Part shown: piece by piece, positions 36,698 through 45,749 of the stretch | Numbering within the stretch: the first letter of the stretch is position 1 | Layout of the letters: every line of letters begins with the position of its first letter | NCBI RefSeq assembly: GCF_002760615.1 | Contig: NZ_AWWI01000126.1 | Span: 1 to 64,000 of the forward strand | Reading direction: 5' to 3' | Length of the DNA: 64,000 bases | Origin: Puniceibacterium antarcticum | Lineage (GTDB): Bacteria; Pseudomonadota; Alphaproteobacteria; Rhodobacterales; Rhodobacteraceae | Notes under the pieces: model-generated | Databases searched by the model: none | What the model was told of the DNA's origin: nothing | Seen by the model: the letters and a program-made list of their open reading frames with translations, nothing else | Program-made: the position numbers and the translations under genes

Positions 36698-37921
36698 TCA
36701 GCTTTGTTTCAGAAAGGCCTGACCATCCACAAGGAAACGTTCCGACAGCGGCAGGCAGGCCGCGCCCAAGGATCGGGCCGAGGGGCCGACCGTGCCGGGG
36801 CGAACGTCGGGCGGGGTGATGCCTGCCATGTTGATACGGATCAGGGCGCGGCGCACCTCTTTGACCAGATTCTCGCGGACTGCGCCAGGGATCCAGCCGT
36901 CGATCATCACCAACTCGAAATCGATGATCGAGGCCGCAGCTGCAATCGCATGGGCAATCCCATCTGCCGCCCCTTTGATCCAGGGATCCAGAATGTCCTG
37001 TTCCACCGACCACAGCTCCGGATCGCCCCAAAGGCCAGTTGTCGGCAGGCCCGCCGCTTCCATCCTCTTTTCGATTCCGGACAGGGATGCGACGTCGATC
37101 AACTGCAATGGCTCCTGCCCGCCGGGGACAGGCATCGATCCAAGCGCCCCGGCATTTCCCGAACGGCCATTGTACAACGTCCCGTTCAGCACCAGCCCGC
37201 CGCCGATGAAGTAGCCGACGTAGAAATACAGAAAGTCCCGTGGCGCATCCTGTGCGCCAAAGACCAGTTCGGCCCCGCAAGCGCTTGAGGCGTCGTTCTG
37301 CATGTAAACTGGATAGGGCACCTGTGCCGCGAGCTCGGCCTTGATGTCGTAGTTCTTCCAGGACGCCATCTTTGCCGGCTCAATCCCGATCAGCCGCGCC
37401 CAGTTCCACATCTCGAACGGCATCGCGATGCCTAGGCCGGCAATCCGCGCCTTCTGTTCGGGCTCGAGTGGATCCGTCAGTTTGTGTATGGCATCGACCG
37501 CGAACCGGACCGTGTCTTCGGGGCGGGGATAGGCATGGGTGCGCTGAACACGGCCGTGCACCCGACCCAGGAAATCGATCAGCACCAGTTCCTCGTTCCG
37601 CCGCCCGATCTTTATTCCAAGGAAATAGGCACCTTCCGGGTTCAGGTGCATCGGCACCAGTGGCTGGCCAACCTTGCCGCGCACCGGGTCACCTTTGGCC
37701 AGCAACCCGTCCTCCTCCAGAGCGCGCATGATGACAGAGACGGTTTGCGCCGACAGCCCGGTCGCGCGGGCAATATCGGCCTTTGCCATCGGACCCCTTT
37801 GTCGAATAAGCGACAAGACCAGCCGTTCGTTATGCGCGCGCATGCCCGACTGATTCGAGCCGCGCATCACATAATCTTCGGCCTTCAGCCGATCTGGGAC
37901 AGGGATCTGAAGCTCGGTCAC
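36698..37921 (-). CDS. frcR: ROK family transcriptional regulator of the sugar locus (FrcR-like)
   Basis: The product is about 407 aa. An N-terminal winged helix-turn-helix (MRAHNERLVLSLIRQRGPMA, then KADIARATGLSAQTVSVIMRAL) is followed by a ROK sugar-kinase-like domain with NDASSACGAELVFG and GGGLVLNGTLYNG. The usual DNA-binding plus inducer-binding layout suggests a sugar-responsive repressor of the divergent frcBCA genes. I placed the start at the GTG at 37921 (VTELQIPVP), 28 bases after the fucU stop. Longer in-frame starts run back into fucU. Naming after S. meliloti FrcR is by context. Confidence 0.85.
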   Translation of the reverse strand: MTELQIPVPDRLKAEDYVMRGSNQSGMRAHNERLVLSLIRQRGPMAKADIARATGLSAQTVSVIMRALEEDGLLAKGDPVRGKVGQPLVPMHLNPEGAYFLGIKIGRRNEELVLIDFLGRVHGRVQRTHAYPRPEDTVRFAVDAIHKLTDPLEPEQKARIAGLGIAMPFEMWNWARLIGIEPAKMASWKNYDIKAELAAQVPYPVYMQNDASSACGAELVFGAQDAPRDFLYFYVGYFIGGGLVLNGTLYNGRSGNAGALGSMPVPGGQEPLQLIDVASLSGIEKRMEAAGLPTTGLWGDPELWSVEQDILDPWIKGAADGIAHAIAAAASIIDFELVMIDGWIPGAVRENLVKEVRRALIRINMAGITPPDVRPGTVGPSARSLGAACLPLSERFLVDGQAFLKQS

Positions 37922-37949
37922 GGGGGTCCGTTCTGTTGACTGCAACACA

Positions 37950-38390
37950 TTATGACGGGTCGGTAGGGTCGATAAACCCTTTGCGCAATATGACATTCGC
38001 AAAAAGCGCGGTTTCGCTGGTCGCGACGATTGTATGGGCCGAGCGGATCCGGGGATAAAGGTCCGCACCCGAGAGGGGCTCTATCCTGAAACCCGGTGCC
38101 AGCCGCGCGCTGGCCGCATCGATGCGGTCATGGAAAGCCCCCCGTTGTGCCGGATCGTTGTTCAGTGCGGCGCGAAAGATCGCGACCGGCGGCGTTCTGT
38201 CCAGGGGCATGACCTGCAGAATCGCCTCGAACAGCGCCATTATTCCATGACCATCCGCCCGGATCAGCCGACGAGCATGTTCTTGCGCGGGATAATTTCC
38301 GTCCACGAGCGCGATTTCGTCTCCATGCCCCATGGAGCGGAGCGTGAACAGAAGCTCAGGACCCAATATCGCTGGAATGCCGATCAACAA
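37950..38390 (-). CDS. RbsD/FucU family mutarotase
   Basis: The 146-aa protein matches the RbsD/FucU family: LIGIPAILGPELLFTLRSMG, HGDEIALVDGNYPA (His/Asp active-site region) and C-terminal VATSETALFANVILRKG. It interconverts sugar anomers, for example of fucose or ribose, after uptake. The likely start is the TTG at 38390 with GGGAG upstream, because the family begins MLIGIP; an ATG at 38462 would add 24 unrelated residues. It is in one operon with the ROK regulator and divergent from frcB. Confidence 0.85.
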   Translation of the reverse strand: MLIGIPAILGPELLFTLRSMGHGDEIALVDGNYPAQEHARRLIRADGHGIMALFEAILQVMPLDRTPPVAIFRAALNNDPAQRGAFHDRIDAASARLAPGFRIEPLSGADLYPRIRSAHTIVATSETALFANVILRKGFIDPTDPS

Positions 38391-38544
38391 GAGTTTTCTC
38401 CCCTCAAAAATAATGCTGCTGACATTTCGGAGGACTACGGAGCGTTCAGGTGTGCCCGACAATGCGCATCCCGTTTTCCGCCCTCTATTTTCATGCCGCC
38501 TGTCATGATGACATTGGCAAAATATTGTCGCGGCAGGGATGGTC

Positions 38545-38580
38545 TGTCAATGATAAATAAGAGTGATTTATTTATTGACA
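38545..38580. promoter_or_regulatory. AT-rich operator-like palindrome and -35 box before frcB
   Basis: Nested inverted repeats are present: TGTCAAT/ATTGACA (38545-38551, 38574-38580) and ATAAAT/ATTTAT separated by seven bases (38553-38571). ROK repressors such as NagC and Mlc bind AT-rich TTATTT/AAATAA-type dyads, so this is the best candidate site for the neighbouring ROK regulator. TTGACA at 38575-38580 is a perfect -35 box pointing at frcB. Confidence 0.6.
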
Positions 38581-38687
38581 GGCGGGGGCGATTCCGTGTT
38601 TGTTAAGTATAGAGGGCAGGCTAGGGAGGTTGCCCCGACCCCGCCGGGCCTATTGGCCTGAATTTCATGACTTGGGAGGAGACCCTG

Positions 38688-39722
38688 ATGAAAACGACAT
38701 TTACCAAAACCGCTCTGCTTTGCATGACCGCCGCCGGTTTTGTGAGCCTGGCCAGTGGTGCTAACGCCGCCGCGCATTCGGTCAGCGCCTGCCTGATCAC
38801 CAAGACCGACATCAACCCGTTTTTCGTCAAGATGAAAGAGGGTGCCGAGGCCAAGGCCGAAGAGCTGGGCATTACACTGAACTCTTATGCCGGCAAGATC
38901 GACGGCGACGTCGAGACACAGATCGCCGCAGTTGAAACCTGCATCGCGGCCGGCGCCAAGGGCATCCTTATCACCCCGTCCGACGGTGCGGCGCTGATGC
39001 CGATCATCACGCAGGCCCGCGAAGCCGGCGCACTGGTCATCGCGCTCGACACGCCGTTCGAGCCTGCAACCGTGGCCGATGCCACCTTTGCGACAGACAA
39101 CTTCAAGGCCGGTGTTCTGATCGGTGAATGGGCCGCCGCCAAGATGGGCGACACGTCGAACGCCAAGATCGCGATGCTCGACCTCAACCCATCCGAAGTG
39201 TCGGTCGATTACCTGCGCAACAACGGCTTTCTTCAGGGCTTTGGCGTGGACATCAAGGACCCGACTGATATCGGTGACGAAGACGACGCCCGCATCGTCG
39301 GCAATGACGTCACCAACGGCAACGAAGAAGGTGGCCGCACGGCGATGGAAAACCTGATGCAGATGGATAGCGGCATCAACGTGGTCTACACCATCAACGA
39401 ACCTGCCGCTGCCGGTGCCTATGAGGCGCTGAAATCCTTTGGCATGGAAGATCAGGCGCTGATCGTGTCGGTCGACGGTGGCTGCCCCGGTGTGCAGAAC
39501 GTCAAGGAAGGCGTGATCGGCGCGACCTCCATGCAGTTCCCGCTGTTGATGGCCTCCATGGGGATCGAGGCGATTGCCGCCTTTGCCGCCGACGGCACCA
39601 AGCCGCAGAATACCGAAGGGCTGGATTTCTTCAATACCGGCGTCGAGCTGGTGACAGACGAGCCGGTCGAGGGCATCCCCTCGATCACCTCTGACGAAGC
39701 GCTGGAAAAGTGCTGGGGCTGA
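38688..39722 (+). CDS. frcB: Sugar ABC transporter substrate-binding protein (FrcB-like)
   Basis: The 344-aa periplasmic binding protein of the ribose/fructose class has a signal peptide ([20 protein letters not shown]). The mature part shows [38 protein letters not shown] and [16 protein letters not shown], typical of the periplasmic-binding_4 fold. By similarity to S. meliloti FrcB it may bind fructose, but the neighbouring FucU-like gene makes fucose or ribose possible. GAGGAG precedes ATG 38688. It is first in frcBCA; a strong hairpin follows its stop. Confidence 0.88.
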   Translation: MKTTFTKTALLCMTAAGFVSLASGANAAAHSVSACLITKTDINPFFVKMKEGAEAKAEELGITLNSYAGKIDGDVETQIAAVETCIAAGAKGILITPSDGAALMPIITQAREAGALVIALDTPFEPATVADATFATDNFKAGVLIGEWAAAKMGDTSNAKIAMLDLNPSEVSVDYLRNNGFLQGFGVDIKDPTDIGDEDDARIVGNDVTNGNEEGGRTAMENLMQMDSGINVVYTINEPAAAGAYEALKSFGMEDQALIVSVDGGCPGVQNVKEGVIGATSMQFPLLMASMGIEAIAAFAADGTKPQNTEGLDFFNTGVELVTDEPVEGIPSITSDEALEKCWG

Positions 39723-39738
39723 AACCCGGCTACCTTCC

Positions 39739-39763
39739 GGGAAGGGGCCGCGCGCCCCTTCCC
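39739..39763 (+). terminator. Hairpin between frcB and frcC
   Basis: GGGAAGGGGC, CGCGC, GCCCCTTCCC makes a 10-bp stem 16 bases after frcB without a T-run. Such stems commonly stabilise the binding-protein message or lower expression of the downstream permease. Confidence 0.6.
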
Positions 39764-39835
39764 TCTCCCACCCCTCTCACAAAGCTTTGACCTGACAGTC
39801 CGGTTCAGCCACGCTGACTCGGAGGAGGAGAGATC

Positions 39836-40924
39836 ATGACAGACACAACACAGACCCCGAAAAAGGGGCAGGACTTCGAAAGTGCGCTGGATAAAAGCGA
39901 CAAGAACGTCGCAGCATTCGAGCGAAAGAGCAAAGGAATGGTCGACGGGCTTCAGCACCTGTTGCACCTCAATCCGACGCTGGTGCCTGTCATGGTTCTC
40001 GTCGCTTCGGTGCTGATCTTCAGCCTGCCGATGGTGACGGACGGCAAGTTCATGACGATGTTCAACCTGTCGCTGGTGATGCAGCAGGTGTCGATCATCG
40101 GCATTCTGGCCGCGGCGCAGTCGCTGATCATCCTGACGGCGGGAATCGACCTGTCAGTCGGGGCGCTGATGATCTTTTCCGCCGTTGTCATGGGTCTTCT
40201 GGGTGTGAACCTAGGCGTGCCGACCTTTATCTCTCTGATCGCGGGCTTTGTCGTGGCCATCGGCGGCGGGTTGATGAACGGGCTGTTTGTCACGCGGGTG
40301 AAACTACCTCCGTTCATCGTGACGCTGGGCACCTGGTACATCTTTTTGTCGATCCTGCGCCTGCTGACCGGGTCGCAGTCGATCCGCAGTCAGGACATCG
40401 ACGCCGAAGCCGCCGCGCTCAAGATCTTTGGCAGCTACATTTCGATTGGTTCGGCGCGCATCACATTCGGCGTGATTCTGATGATCGTGGTCTTTGCGGT
40501 GCTCTGGTATTTCCTGAACAAGACCGCCTGGGGCCGCCATGTCTATGCCATTGGCGATGACAAGGAAGCCGCCGAACTGGCCGGGATCAAGACCGACCGC
40601 ACGCTGCTGACCGTCTACATGGCCGCCGGTGCCGTGGTCGGTGTCGCCGCCTGGGCGTCGATTGGCCGGGTCGGGTCGATCTCGCCCAATGCTTTTGCCG
40701 AGGCGAACCTGCAAAGCATCACCGCCGTGGTGATCGGGGGCATCTCGCTTTTCGGTGGGCGTGGTTCGATCCTGGGGCCGCTGTTCGGTGCGCTTATCGT
40801 CGGGATCTTTGAAAGCGGTCTGCGCCTCGCCGGGCTGGACGTGCAGTGGCAGGTCTTTGCCATCGGCTGGCTTATCATCCTTGCCGTCGCCATCGACCAG
40901 TGGATCAGAAAGGTTTCAGCATGA
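39836..40924 (+). CDS. frcC: Sugar ABC transporter permease (FrcC-like)
   Basis: The 362-aa inner-membrane permease has about ten transmembrane helices and the BPD_transp_2 signature (AAQSLIILTAGIDLSVGAL, then the EAA-like loop YAIGDDKEAAELAGIKTD). It begins with a charged cytoplasmic segment of about 50 residues. GGAGGAGGAG lies upstream of the ATG. Its stop overlaps the ATPase start as ATGA, so subunit synthesis is coupled. Confidence 0.92.
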   Translation: MTDTTQTPKKGQDFESALDKSDKNVAAFERKSKGMVDGLQHLLHLNPTLVPVMVLVASVLIFSLPMVTDGKFMTMFNLSLVMQQVSIIGILAAAQSLIILTAGIDLSVGALMIFSAVVMGLLGVNLGVPTFISLIAGFVVAIGGGLMNGLFVTRVKLPPFIVTLGTWYIFLSILRLLTGSQSIRSQDIDAEAAALKIFGSYISIGSARITFGVILMIVVFAVLWYFLNKTAWGRHVYAIGDDKEAAELAGIKTDRTLLTVYMAAGAVVGVAAWASIGRVGSISPNAFAEANLQSITAVVIGGISLFGGRGSILGPLFGALIVGIFESGLRLAGLDVQWQVFAIGWLIILAVAIDQWIRKVSA

Positions 40925-41697
40925 CACAACCCATCATCAAAGCCCGTGGACTGGTCAAACGCTATGGCCGTGTGACCGCCCTCAACCAAGCCGATTTCGA
41001 TCTGATGCCCGGAGAAATCCTGGCGGTGATCGGGGACAACGGCGCCGGTAAATCCTCGCTGATCAAGGCGATCTCGGGCGCGGTGCAGATCGACGAGGGC
41101 AGCATCGAGCTTGACGGCAAGCCGATCAACTTTCGCACACCGCTGGATGCGCGCAATGCGGGGATCGAAACGGTCTATCAGACCCTCGCCCTGTCGCCCG
41201 CCCTGTCCATCGTCGACAACATGTTTGTGGGCCGCGAGATCCGCAAACAGGGCATCATGGGCAAATATTTCAAGATGCTCGACAACAAGGAAATGGCGCG
41301 CATCGCCCGCGAAAAGCTGAACGATCTGGGGCTGATGACAATTCAGAACATCAATCAGGCGGTCGAAACCCTGTCCGGTGGTCAGCGTCAGGGCATCTCG
41401 GTCGCGCGTGCGGCGGCTTTTGGGTCCAAGGTCATCATTCTGGACGAACCCACCGCCGCGCTGGGGGTCAAGGAAAGCCGCAAGGTGCTTGAGCTGATTC
41501 AGGAGGTGCGGTCGCGTGGGATTCCGATCGTGCTGATCAGCCACAACATGCCGCATGTGTTCGAGGTGGCAGACCGCATTCACGTTCACCGTCTGGGCAG
41601 CCGTCTGTGCGTGATCGACCCCAAGGACCATTCCATGTCCGACGCGGTGGCCTACATGACCGGCGCCAAGGTGCCGGATCAGGTGGAAATGGCCTGA
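40921..41697 (+). CDS. frcA: Sugar ABC transporter ATP-binding protein (FrcA-like)
   Basis: The 258-aa protein has a single nucleotide-binding domain: Walker A IGDNGAGKSSLIKAI, signature LSGGQRQGISVARA, Walker B VIILDEPTAALG and the H-loop LISHNMPHVFEVADRI. Sugar ATPases of this class are usually double-domain (about 500 aa, RbsA-like); single-domain length is the FrcA pattern. It energises FrcC. A terminator follows at 41762, so a kinase gene (frcK in S. meliloti) is not part of this operon. Confidence 0.92.
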   Translation: MTQPIIKARGLVKRYGRVTALNQADFDLMPGEILAVIGDNGAGKSSLIKAISGAVQIDEGSIELDGKPINFRTPLDARNAGIETVYQTLALSPALSIVDNMFVGREIRKQGIMGKYFKMLDNKEMARIAREKLNDLGLMTIQNINQAVETLSGGQRQGISVARAAAFGSKVIILDEPTAALGVKESRKVLELIQEVRSRGIPIVLISHNMPHVFEVADRIHVHRLGSRLCVIDPKDHSMSDAVAYMTGAKVPDQVEMA

Positions 41698-41761
41698 GGC
41701 CAGACGGCTAGGGGACTGCGCGCTCTTTTAAATATTACAACGGTATCGAGTGACAGAGAGG

Positions 41762-41789
41762 CACCCGCGCACCAGATGCGCGGGTGTTT
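41762..41789 (+). terminator. Terminator after frcBCA
   Basis: CACCCGCGCA, CCAGA, TGCGCGGGTG forms a perfect 10-bp stem followed by TTTACGTTT, 65 bases after frcA. Confidence 0.8.
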
Positions 41790-41868
41790 ACGTTTGGCCC
41801 CGGTCCGGGGTGCATCCTACGGACAGATCGGTCACACTGCGCCGATCTGGACCCAAGGAGAGTGCCCC

Positions 41869-42624
41869 ATGCCCCGTATCGGATTTATCGGAACCGGCCA
41901 TATCGCCGCCCCCATGGCCCGCGCCCTTGCCCGCGACGGCCACGCGGTCACCGTGTCCGAACGCAGTGCTGAGACGGCCGCCGAACTGGCTGCAGCCGGT
42001 CTGGGCATTTCCGTCGCGCCGAACGCCGATGTCGTCACCCAAAGCGATGTCGTCTTTCTCTGCCTGCGCCCCACGGTCTGGGCGGATGTGATTCCGACCC
42101 TGCCGTGGCGCGCCGATCAGCAGGTGATTTCGGTCATGGCGGGGGGGGCTTTGGCAGACATTGCCAAGGCCTGCGCGCCCGTAACGGACCTGTCGGTCAC
42201 GATCCCCTATGGCTTTATCGAAAACGGCGGCTGCCCGCTGCCGGTGGCCGGCGATCCCGCGGCCCTGACGGCGCTGTTCGGCGCGGCGGATCCGATCCTG
42301 CCGCAACGGGACGAGGCTGCATTGACGGATCATTTCGCCGCCTCGACCATGACCACCGCCGCGCTTTGCCTGCTTGAGGGTGCGAGCCGCTGGCTGGCTG
42401 AGCAGACCGATGATGCCGATCAGGCCGAGGTCTATGTTTCCAACCTTGTCGCGGGGTTTCTGCAGAACCTAGAGCGGGACCGCGCCGGGCGCATGGCGGA
42501 TGCGCGCGAGGCTTTGGCGACGCCAAACACCCTGAACCTGCAGATGGTCGAGGGGATGAGGAATGCAGGCGCCTTTGACGCGCTGCCAGAGGTGCTGGAC
42601 AGGATTGCCGCCAGCATGCGCTGA
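41869..42624 (+). CDS. NAD(P)-binding oxidoreductase (ProC/F420-type Rossmann fold)
   Basis: The 251-aa product begins with a dinucleotide-binding motif (IGFIGTGHIAAPMARALA). VVFLCLRPTVWADVIPTL and QVISVMAGG resemble pyrroline-5-carboxylate reductase-like proteins, yet the usual C-terminal ProC motif (DELRDxVTSPGGTT) is missing; the helical C-terminus instead reads LNLQMVEGMRNAGAFDALP. The substrate is unknown. AAGGAGAG precedes the start. It is convergent with cueR, four bases apart. Confidence 0.75.
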   Translation: MPRIGFIGTGHIAAPMARALARDGHAVTVSERSAETAAELAAAGLGISVAPNADVVTQSDVVFLCLRPTVWADVIPTLPWRADQQVISVMAGGALADIAKACAPVTDLSVTIPYGFIENGGCPLPVAGDPAALTALFGAADPILPQRDEAALTDHFAASTMTTAALCLLEGASRWLAEQTDDADQAEVYVSNLVAGFLQNLERDRAGRMADAREALATPNTLNLQMVEGMRNAGAFDALPEVLDRIAASMR

Positions 42625-42628
42625 TCCC

Positions 42629-43018
42629 TCAGACCTCGGCAGAGAGGTCTTTGAGGATGGGGCAATCGGGCCGGTTGTCCCCGGCGCAGCAGTGCACCAG
42701 CTCGGACAGTGTATCGCGCATCGTCTGAAGCTGGGCGATCTTGTCGTCGATATGACCCAAATGTTCCTGCGCGACCTGTTTCACATCCGCGCTGGCCCGA
42801 CCCTCATCGGCATAAAGCGCCATCAGAGTGCGGCAATCCTCGATCGTGAATCCCAGGGTGCGGGCGCGGCTGAGAAAGGCAAGCTTGTGCAGATCCTGAT
42901 CACGAAAGGCGCGGTACCCGTTGGGGTCGCGCAATGGTTTGATCAGGCCGATCTCTTCGTAATAGCGGATCGTCTTGGGTGGCAGGCCGGCGCGTTTCGC
43001 AACCTCTCCGATGTTCAT
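42629..43018 (-). CDS. cueR: Cu(I)-responsive MerR family regulator CueR
   Basis: The 129-aa protein has the MerR helix-turn-helix (MNIGEVAKRAGLPPKTIRYYEE), the dimerisation helix and the +1 metal-ion loop C111-AGDNRPD-C119. That C-x7-C loop without a preceding metal-ligand cysteine network points to Cu+/Ag+/Au+ sensing. It should activate copper-efflux genes by untwisting a 19-bp spacer; its own upstream region has such a promoter. No copper ATPase or chaperone gene is next to it in this window. Confidence 0.9.
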   Translation of the reverse strand: MNIGEVAKRAGLPPKTIRYYEEIGLIKPLRDPNGYRAFRDQDLHKLAFLSRARTLGFTIEDCRTLMALYADEGRASADVKQVAQEHLGHIDDKIAQLQTMRDTLSELVHCCAGDNRPDCPILKDLSAEV

Positions 43019-43041
43019 GGCAGTCTCCTGGCTGGTCCTCA

Positions 43042-43072
43042 GACATAAAGGTTCCCACGACAGGAAGGTCAA
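43042..43072 (-). promoter_or_regulatory. MerR-type promoter of cueR
   Basis: On the minus strand TTGACC (43072-43067) and TATGTC (43047-43042) are separated by 19 bases, the long spacer used by MerR activators. The spacer holds CCTTCC and GGGAACC, a partial CueR dyad. It lies just upstream of cueR and suggests autoregulation. Confidence 0.75.
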
Positions 43073-43079
43073 GGCCCGT

Positions 43080-43541
43080 TTACACCGGGCGCATCGCCTC
43101 GTGCAGGCGACAGCGGCTTTCTTCGCAAAGCAGCGGCAGACCCAGACGCGATGCGGCCAGAATCAGCGGCAAGATCCCCGCAGGCGAGACAAGGAAACTG
43201 GCATCAAGATAGGCCACATCGCGGTCCTGTTCCGTCGCGGTCAGAACAAAGCGGGCAAAGGCGGCCTCATCCTCGCTCAGCCGACAGACTTCGGAGGGAA
43301 GCACGCTGAGCGCGCGCCAGCCGTGACGGCGCAGCAGGCGCTGAACATCCTCAAACGCCGCGAGGCAATTGCGGGCACGATTCGACCCGAGCACGGCACA
43401 CAACCCGTTCCAGACCTGCGCCTGACCGGCCTCGCCTTCCCGCCAGAGCCGCAGCATCAGGACAAGCCGCGATTCGGCAAGGCGCAGGTCGGACAGGGCC
43501 AGCGGGCGGGCGTCGGACGGGGTGAAAAAGGCGTGTTTCAT
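43080..43541 (-). CDS. Conserved hypothetical protein
   Basis: The 153-aa product (start MKHAFFTPSDARPLALSDLR) is mostly helical and Arg/Leu-rich, with WRALSVLPSEVCRLSEDE and three cysteines near the C-terminal CEESRCRLHE. I do not recognise a domain. No signal peptide is present. It reads toward cueR and ends 8 bases before the cueR promoter, so it might share copper-linked regulation, but nothing shows this. A GTG four codons upstream is an alternative start. Confidence 0.6.
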   Translation of the reverse strand: MKHAFFTPSDARPLALSDLRLAESRLVLMLRLWREGEAGQAQVWNGLCAVLGSNRARNCLAAFEDVQRLLRRHGWRALSVLPSEVCRLSEDEAAFARFVLTATEQDRDVAYLDASFLVSPAGILPLILAASRLGLPLLCEESRCRLHEAMRPV

Positions 43542-43815
43542 ACGGCATTCCACAGCAAGGAGATGCCCGAGTTTTGCCGCGACGGGGCCAATCTGTCAAT
43601 CCTGATAAATTCACTTAGGTATAAATCCGCCACGCTGACGGTGCGGTTGACATGATCTGCGGCCCGAAGCCTGTGGGAACCGTGGAGGGCGACGCAACGT
43701 TGATCCACAATACCAAACGCTCTGGACTGCAGTCTGGCACCGCTTGCTCAATGATTGGTAAACGGCCCGTTGCCCGGGACGATCAAAGTCACTTTCACCC
43801 GATTGGAGCCTGCCC

Positions 43816-44415
43816 ATGTTCGACGTCATCACCAATTGGCTTGCCTCTATGGGCAGCCTTGGCGTCGCACTGCTGATGTTTCTGGAAAACGTCTTTCCGC
43901 CGATCCCTTCGGAACTGGTGATGCCCTTTGCGGGCTACCTGGCGGCCACCGGCGAACTCAGCTTTGCCGCCGTCGTCCTGCTGGGCACGATCGGCTCTGT
44001 GGCGGGGGCGACGCTGTGGTATTGGGTCGGGCTCTGGGCAAACGAGACACGGTTGCGCCGCTTCATCGACGCCTATGGAAAATGGCTCACCCTCTCGAAC
44101 CAGGATCTGGACCGCGCGCTCGACTGGTTTCGCCGCCATGGCGCGGCTGCGGTGTTCTTTGGGCGGATGGTGCCGGGGATGCGCACGCTGATCTCTGTCC
44201 CCGCGGGTCTGACGCGTATGCCGATCACGCCATTCCTGCTCTACACCGCTCTGGGCAGCTTTCTCTGGACCACGTTTCTGGCACTGGCCGGATACCTTTT
44301 GCGCGGCCAGTTCGACCGTGTGGCGACCTGGATGAACCCGGTCACCAACGCGCTGCTGCTTCTGCTTCTGGCCGCCTATCTCTGGCGGGTCCTGCGCGGC
44401 CTGAAGCGGGGCTGA
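43816..44415 (+). CDS. DedA family membrane protein
   Basis: The 199-aa protein has about four to five membrane segments and the DedA/VTT-domain signature: FLENVFPPIPSELVMPFAGYL, then FFGRMVPGMRTLISVPAGL with the conserved F-GR-P--R pattern. The family acts as proton-driven lipid flippases or small-molecule transporters involved in membrane homeostasis. The start at 43816 follows GGAGCC. It is convergent with rlmN. Confidence 0.92.
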   Translation: MFDVITNWLASMGSLGVALLMFLENVFPPIPSELVMPFAGYLAATGELSFAAVVLLGTIGSVAGATLWYWVGLWANETRLRRFIDAYGKWLTLSNQDLDRALDWFRRHGAAAVFFGRMVPGMRTLISVPAGLTRMPITPFLLYTALGSFLWTTFLALAGYLLRGQFDRVATWMNPVTNALLLLLLAAYLWRVLRGLKRG

Positions 44416-44421
44416 GCCCCC

Positions 44422-45600
44422 TCAGCCCTGAGCGGTTTCCGCAGCGATCTGCGCGCGCGACTTGCGTGCACGTTCGGTCGCAGATTTCAGCTGACCACAG
44501 GCGGCCATGATATCCTCGCCGCGCGGGGTGCGGATCGGGCTGGCATAGCCGGCATGATAAAGGATGTCGGCAAAGGCGTGGATGCGGTTGCCCGAGGAGC
44601 GTTCGTACGGTGCACCCGGCCATTCGTTGAACGGGATCAGGTTGATCTTGGCCGGAATCCCCTCGATCAGCTTGACCAGCCGACGGGCATCCTCGTCCGA
44701 ATCGTTCACACCCTTGAGCATCACGTATTCAAAGGTGATCCGCTCGGAATTCGAAACCTTGGGGTATTCGCGCAGGGCGCTCAGCAGCGTCTCGATGTTC
44801 CAGCGCTTGTTGATCGGCACCAGCTTGTCGCGCACCTCGTCCGTGGTGGCGTGAAAGGACACCGCCAGCAGACAGCCAATTTCCTGCGCGGTCTTGGCAA
44901 TTTCGGGCACCACACCGCTGGTCGACAGGGTGATGCGGCGACGGCTCAGGGAAATCCCCTCGGGGTCCATGGCGATCTTCATGCCGTCGCGCACGTTGTC
45001 AAAGTTGTAGAGCGGCTCGCCCATCCCCATCAGCACAATGTTGGACAGCAGGCGCGTCTCGTTCTTGGGCGCGCCCTGCTCGGGCCATTCGCCCAGATCG
45101 TCCCGCGCCAGCATGATCTGGCCGACGATTTCACCTGCCGTCAGATTGCGCACCAGCTTTTGCGTACCAGTGTGGCAGAACGAACAGGTCAGCGTGCACC
45201 CCACCTGCGAGGAAATGCACAGGGTGCCGCGATCCTCTTCGGGGATATAGACCACCTCGACCTCATGACCGCCGGCGATCCGCACCAGATATTTGCGCGT
45301 CCCGTCCGAGGACACCTGCTTCGAGACGATCTCGGGCAGGGAGATGATAAAATTCTCGGCCAGCTTGGCGCGGAAGTCCTTGGCAAGGTTGGTCATCGAT
45401 TCGAAATCGCGCACACCCCAGTGATAGACCCACTGCCAGACCTGATTGACCCGCATCTTGATCTGCTTTTCGGGCGTGCCGATGGCGCGCAGCGCCTCAG
45501 CCATGGCAGGCCGCGTCAGCCCGACAAGGTTCACAGGCCCCTCCGCCATCTTGCGGGGGATCGTCATCACGTCCTGGGTAATCGGCACCGAAGCAGACAT
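44422..45600 (-). CDS. rlmN: 23S rRNA (adenine2503-C2)-methyltransferase RlmN
   Basis: This 392-aa radical SAM enzyme has the [4Fe-4S] motif [11 protein letters not shown] (CxxxCxxC), ISSQVGC before it, [13 protein letters not shown], and the catalytic C-terminal cysteine in [15 protein letters not shown]. It methylates A2503 of 23S rRNA and A37 of some tRNAs, and affects decoding accuracy. The N-terminal accessory domain is present. Length is normal. An IalB-like gene upstream has its own terminator. Confidence 0.96.
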   Translation of the reverse strand: MSASVPITQDVMTIPRKMAEGPVNLVGLTRPAMAEALRAIGTPEKQIKMRVNQVWQWVYHWGVRDFESMTNLAKDFRAKLAENFIISLPEIVSKQVSSDGTRKYLVRIAGGHEVEVVYIPEEDRGTLCISSQVGCTLTCSFCHTGTQKLVRNLTAGEIVGQIMLARDDLGEWPEQGAPKNETRLLSNIVLMGMGEPLYNFDNVRDGMKIAMDPEGISLSRRRITLSTSGVVPEIAKTAQEIGCLLAVSFHATTDEVRDKLVPINKRWNIETLLSALREYPKVSNSERITFEYVMLKGVNDSDEDARRLVKLIEGIPAKINLIPFNEWPGAPYERSSGNRIHAFADILYHAGYASPIRTPRGEDIMAACGQLKSATERARKSRAQIAAETAQG

Positions 45601-45656
45601 CGCACATCATCCTAAGTCAGAAGAGCGTCTCATACAGGATTCGCCCGGGATTGCCA

Positions 45657-45689
45657 AAAGCAAAAAGATCGGCACCCTTGGCACCGATC
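45657..45689 (-). terminator. Intrinsic terminator of the IalB-like gene
   Basis: On the minus strand GATCGG and CCGATC pair around a short inner stem, followed by TTTTTGCTTTT. It sits about 60 bases after the IalB-like stop and before rlmN. Confidence 0.75.
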
Positions 45690-45693
45690 CCCT

Positions 45694-45745
45694 GCTTCTC
45701 ATCTTTCAAATACGCCGGGGGTATTGGGGCCGTGCACCCATGCGG
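45694..45745 (-). repeat. CCCGGGATATTTG structured repeat, copy 4 (degenerate)
   Basis: CATCTTTCAAATACGCCGGG followed by GGTATTGGGGCC matches the repeat core with changes, in the same orientation as copies 1 and 2. Flanking hairpins are weak here. It lies between the IalB-like stop and its terminator. Confidence 0.5.
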
Positions 45746-45749
45746 CAGA

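Noticed and set aside
43554-43815. Minus-strand small frame in the gap before dedA
   Set aside because: No ribosome site, no conserved features, and it covers what should be the dedA promoter. A short AAACGCTCTGG here resembles one end of the palindromic repeat, but the rest is absent.
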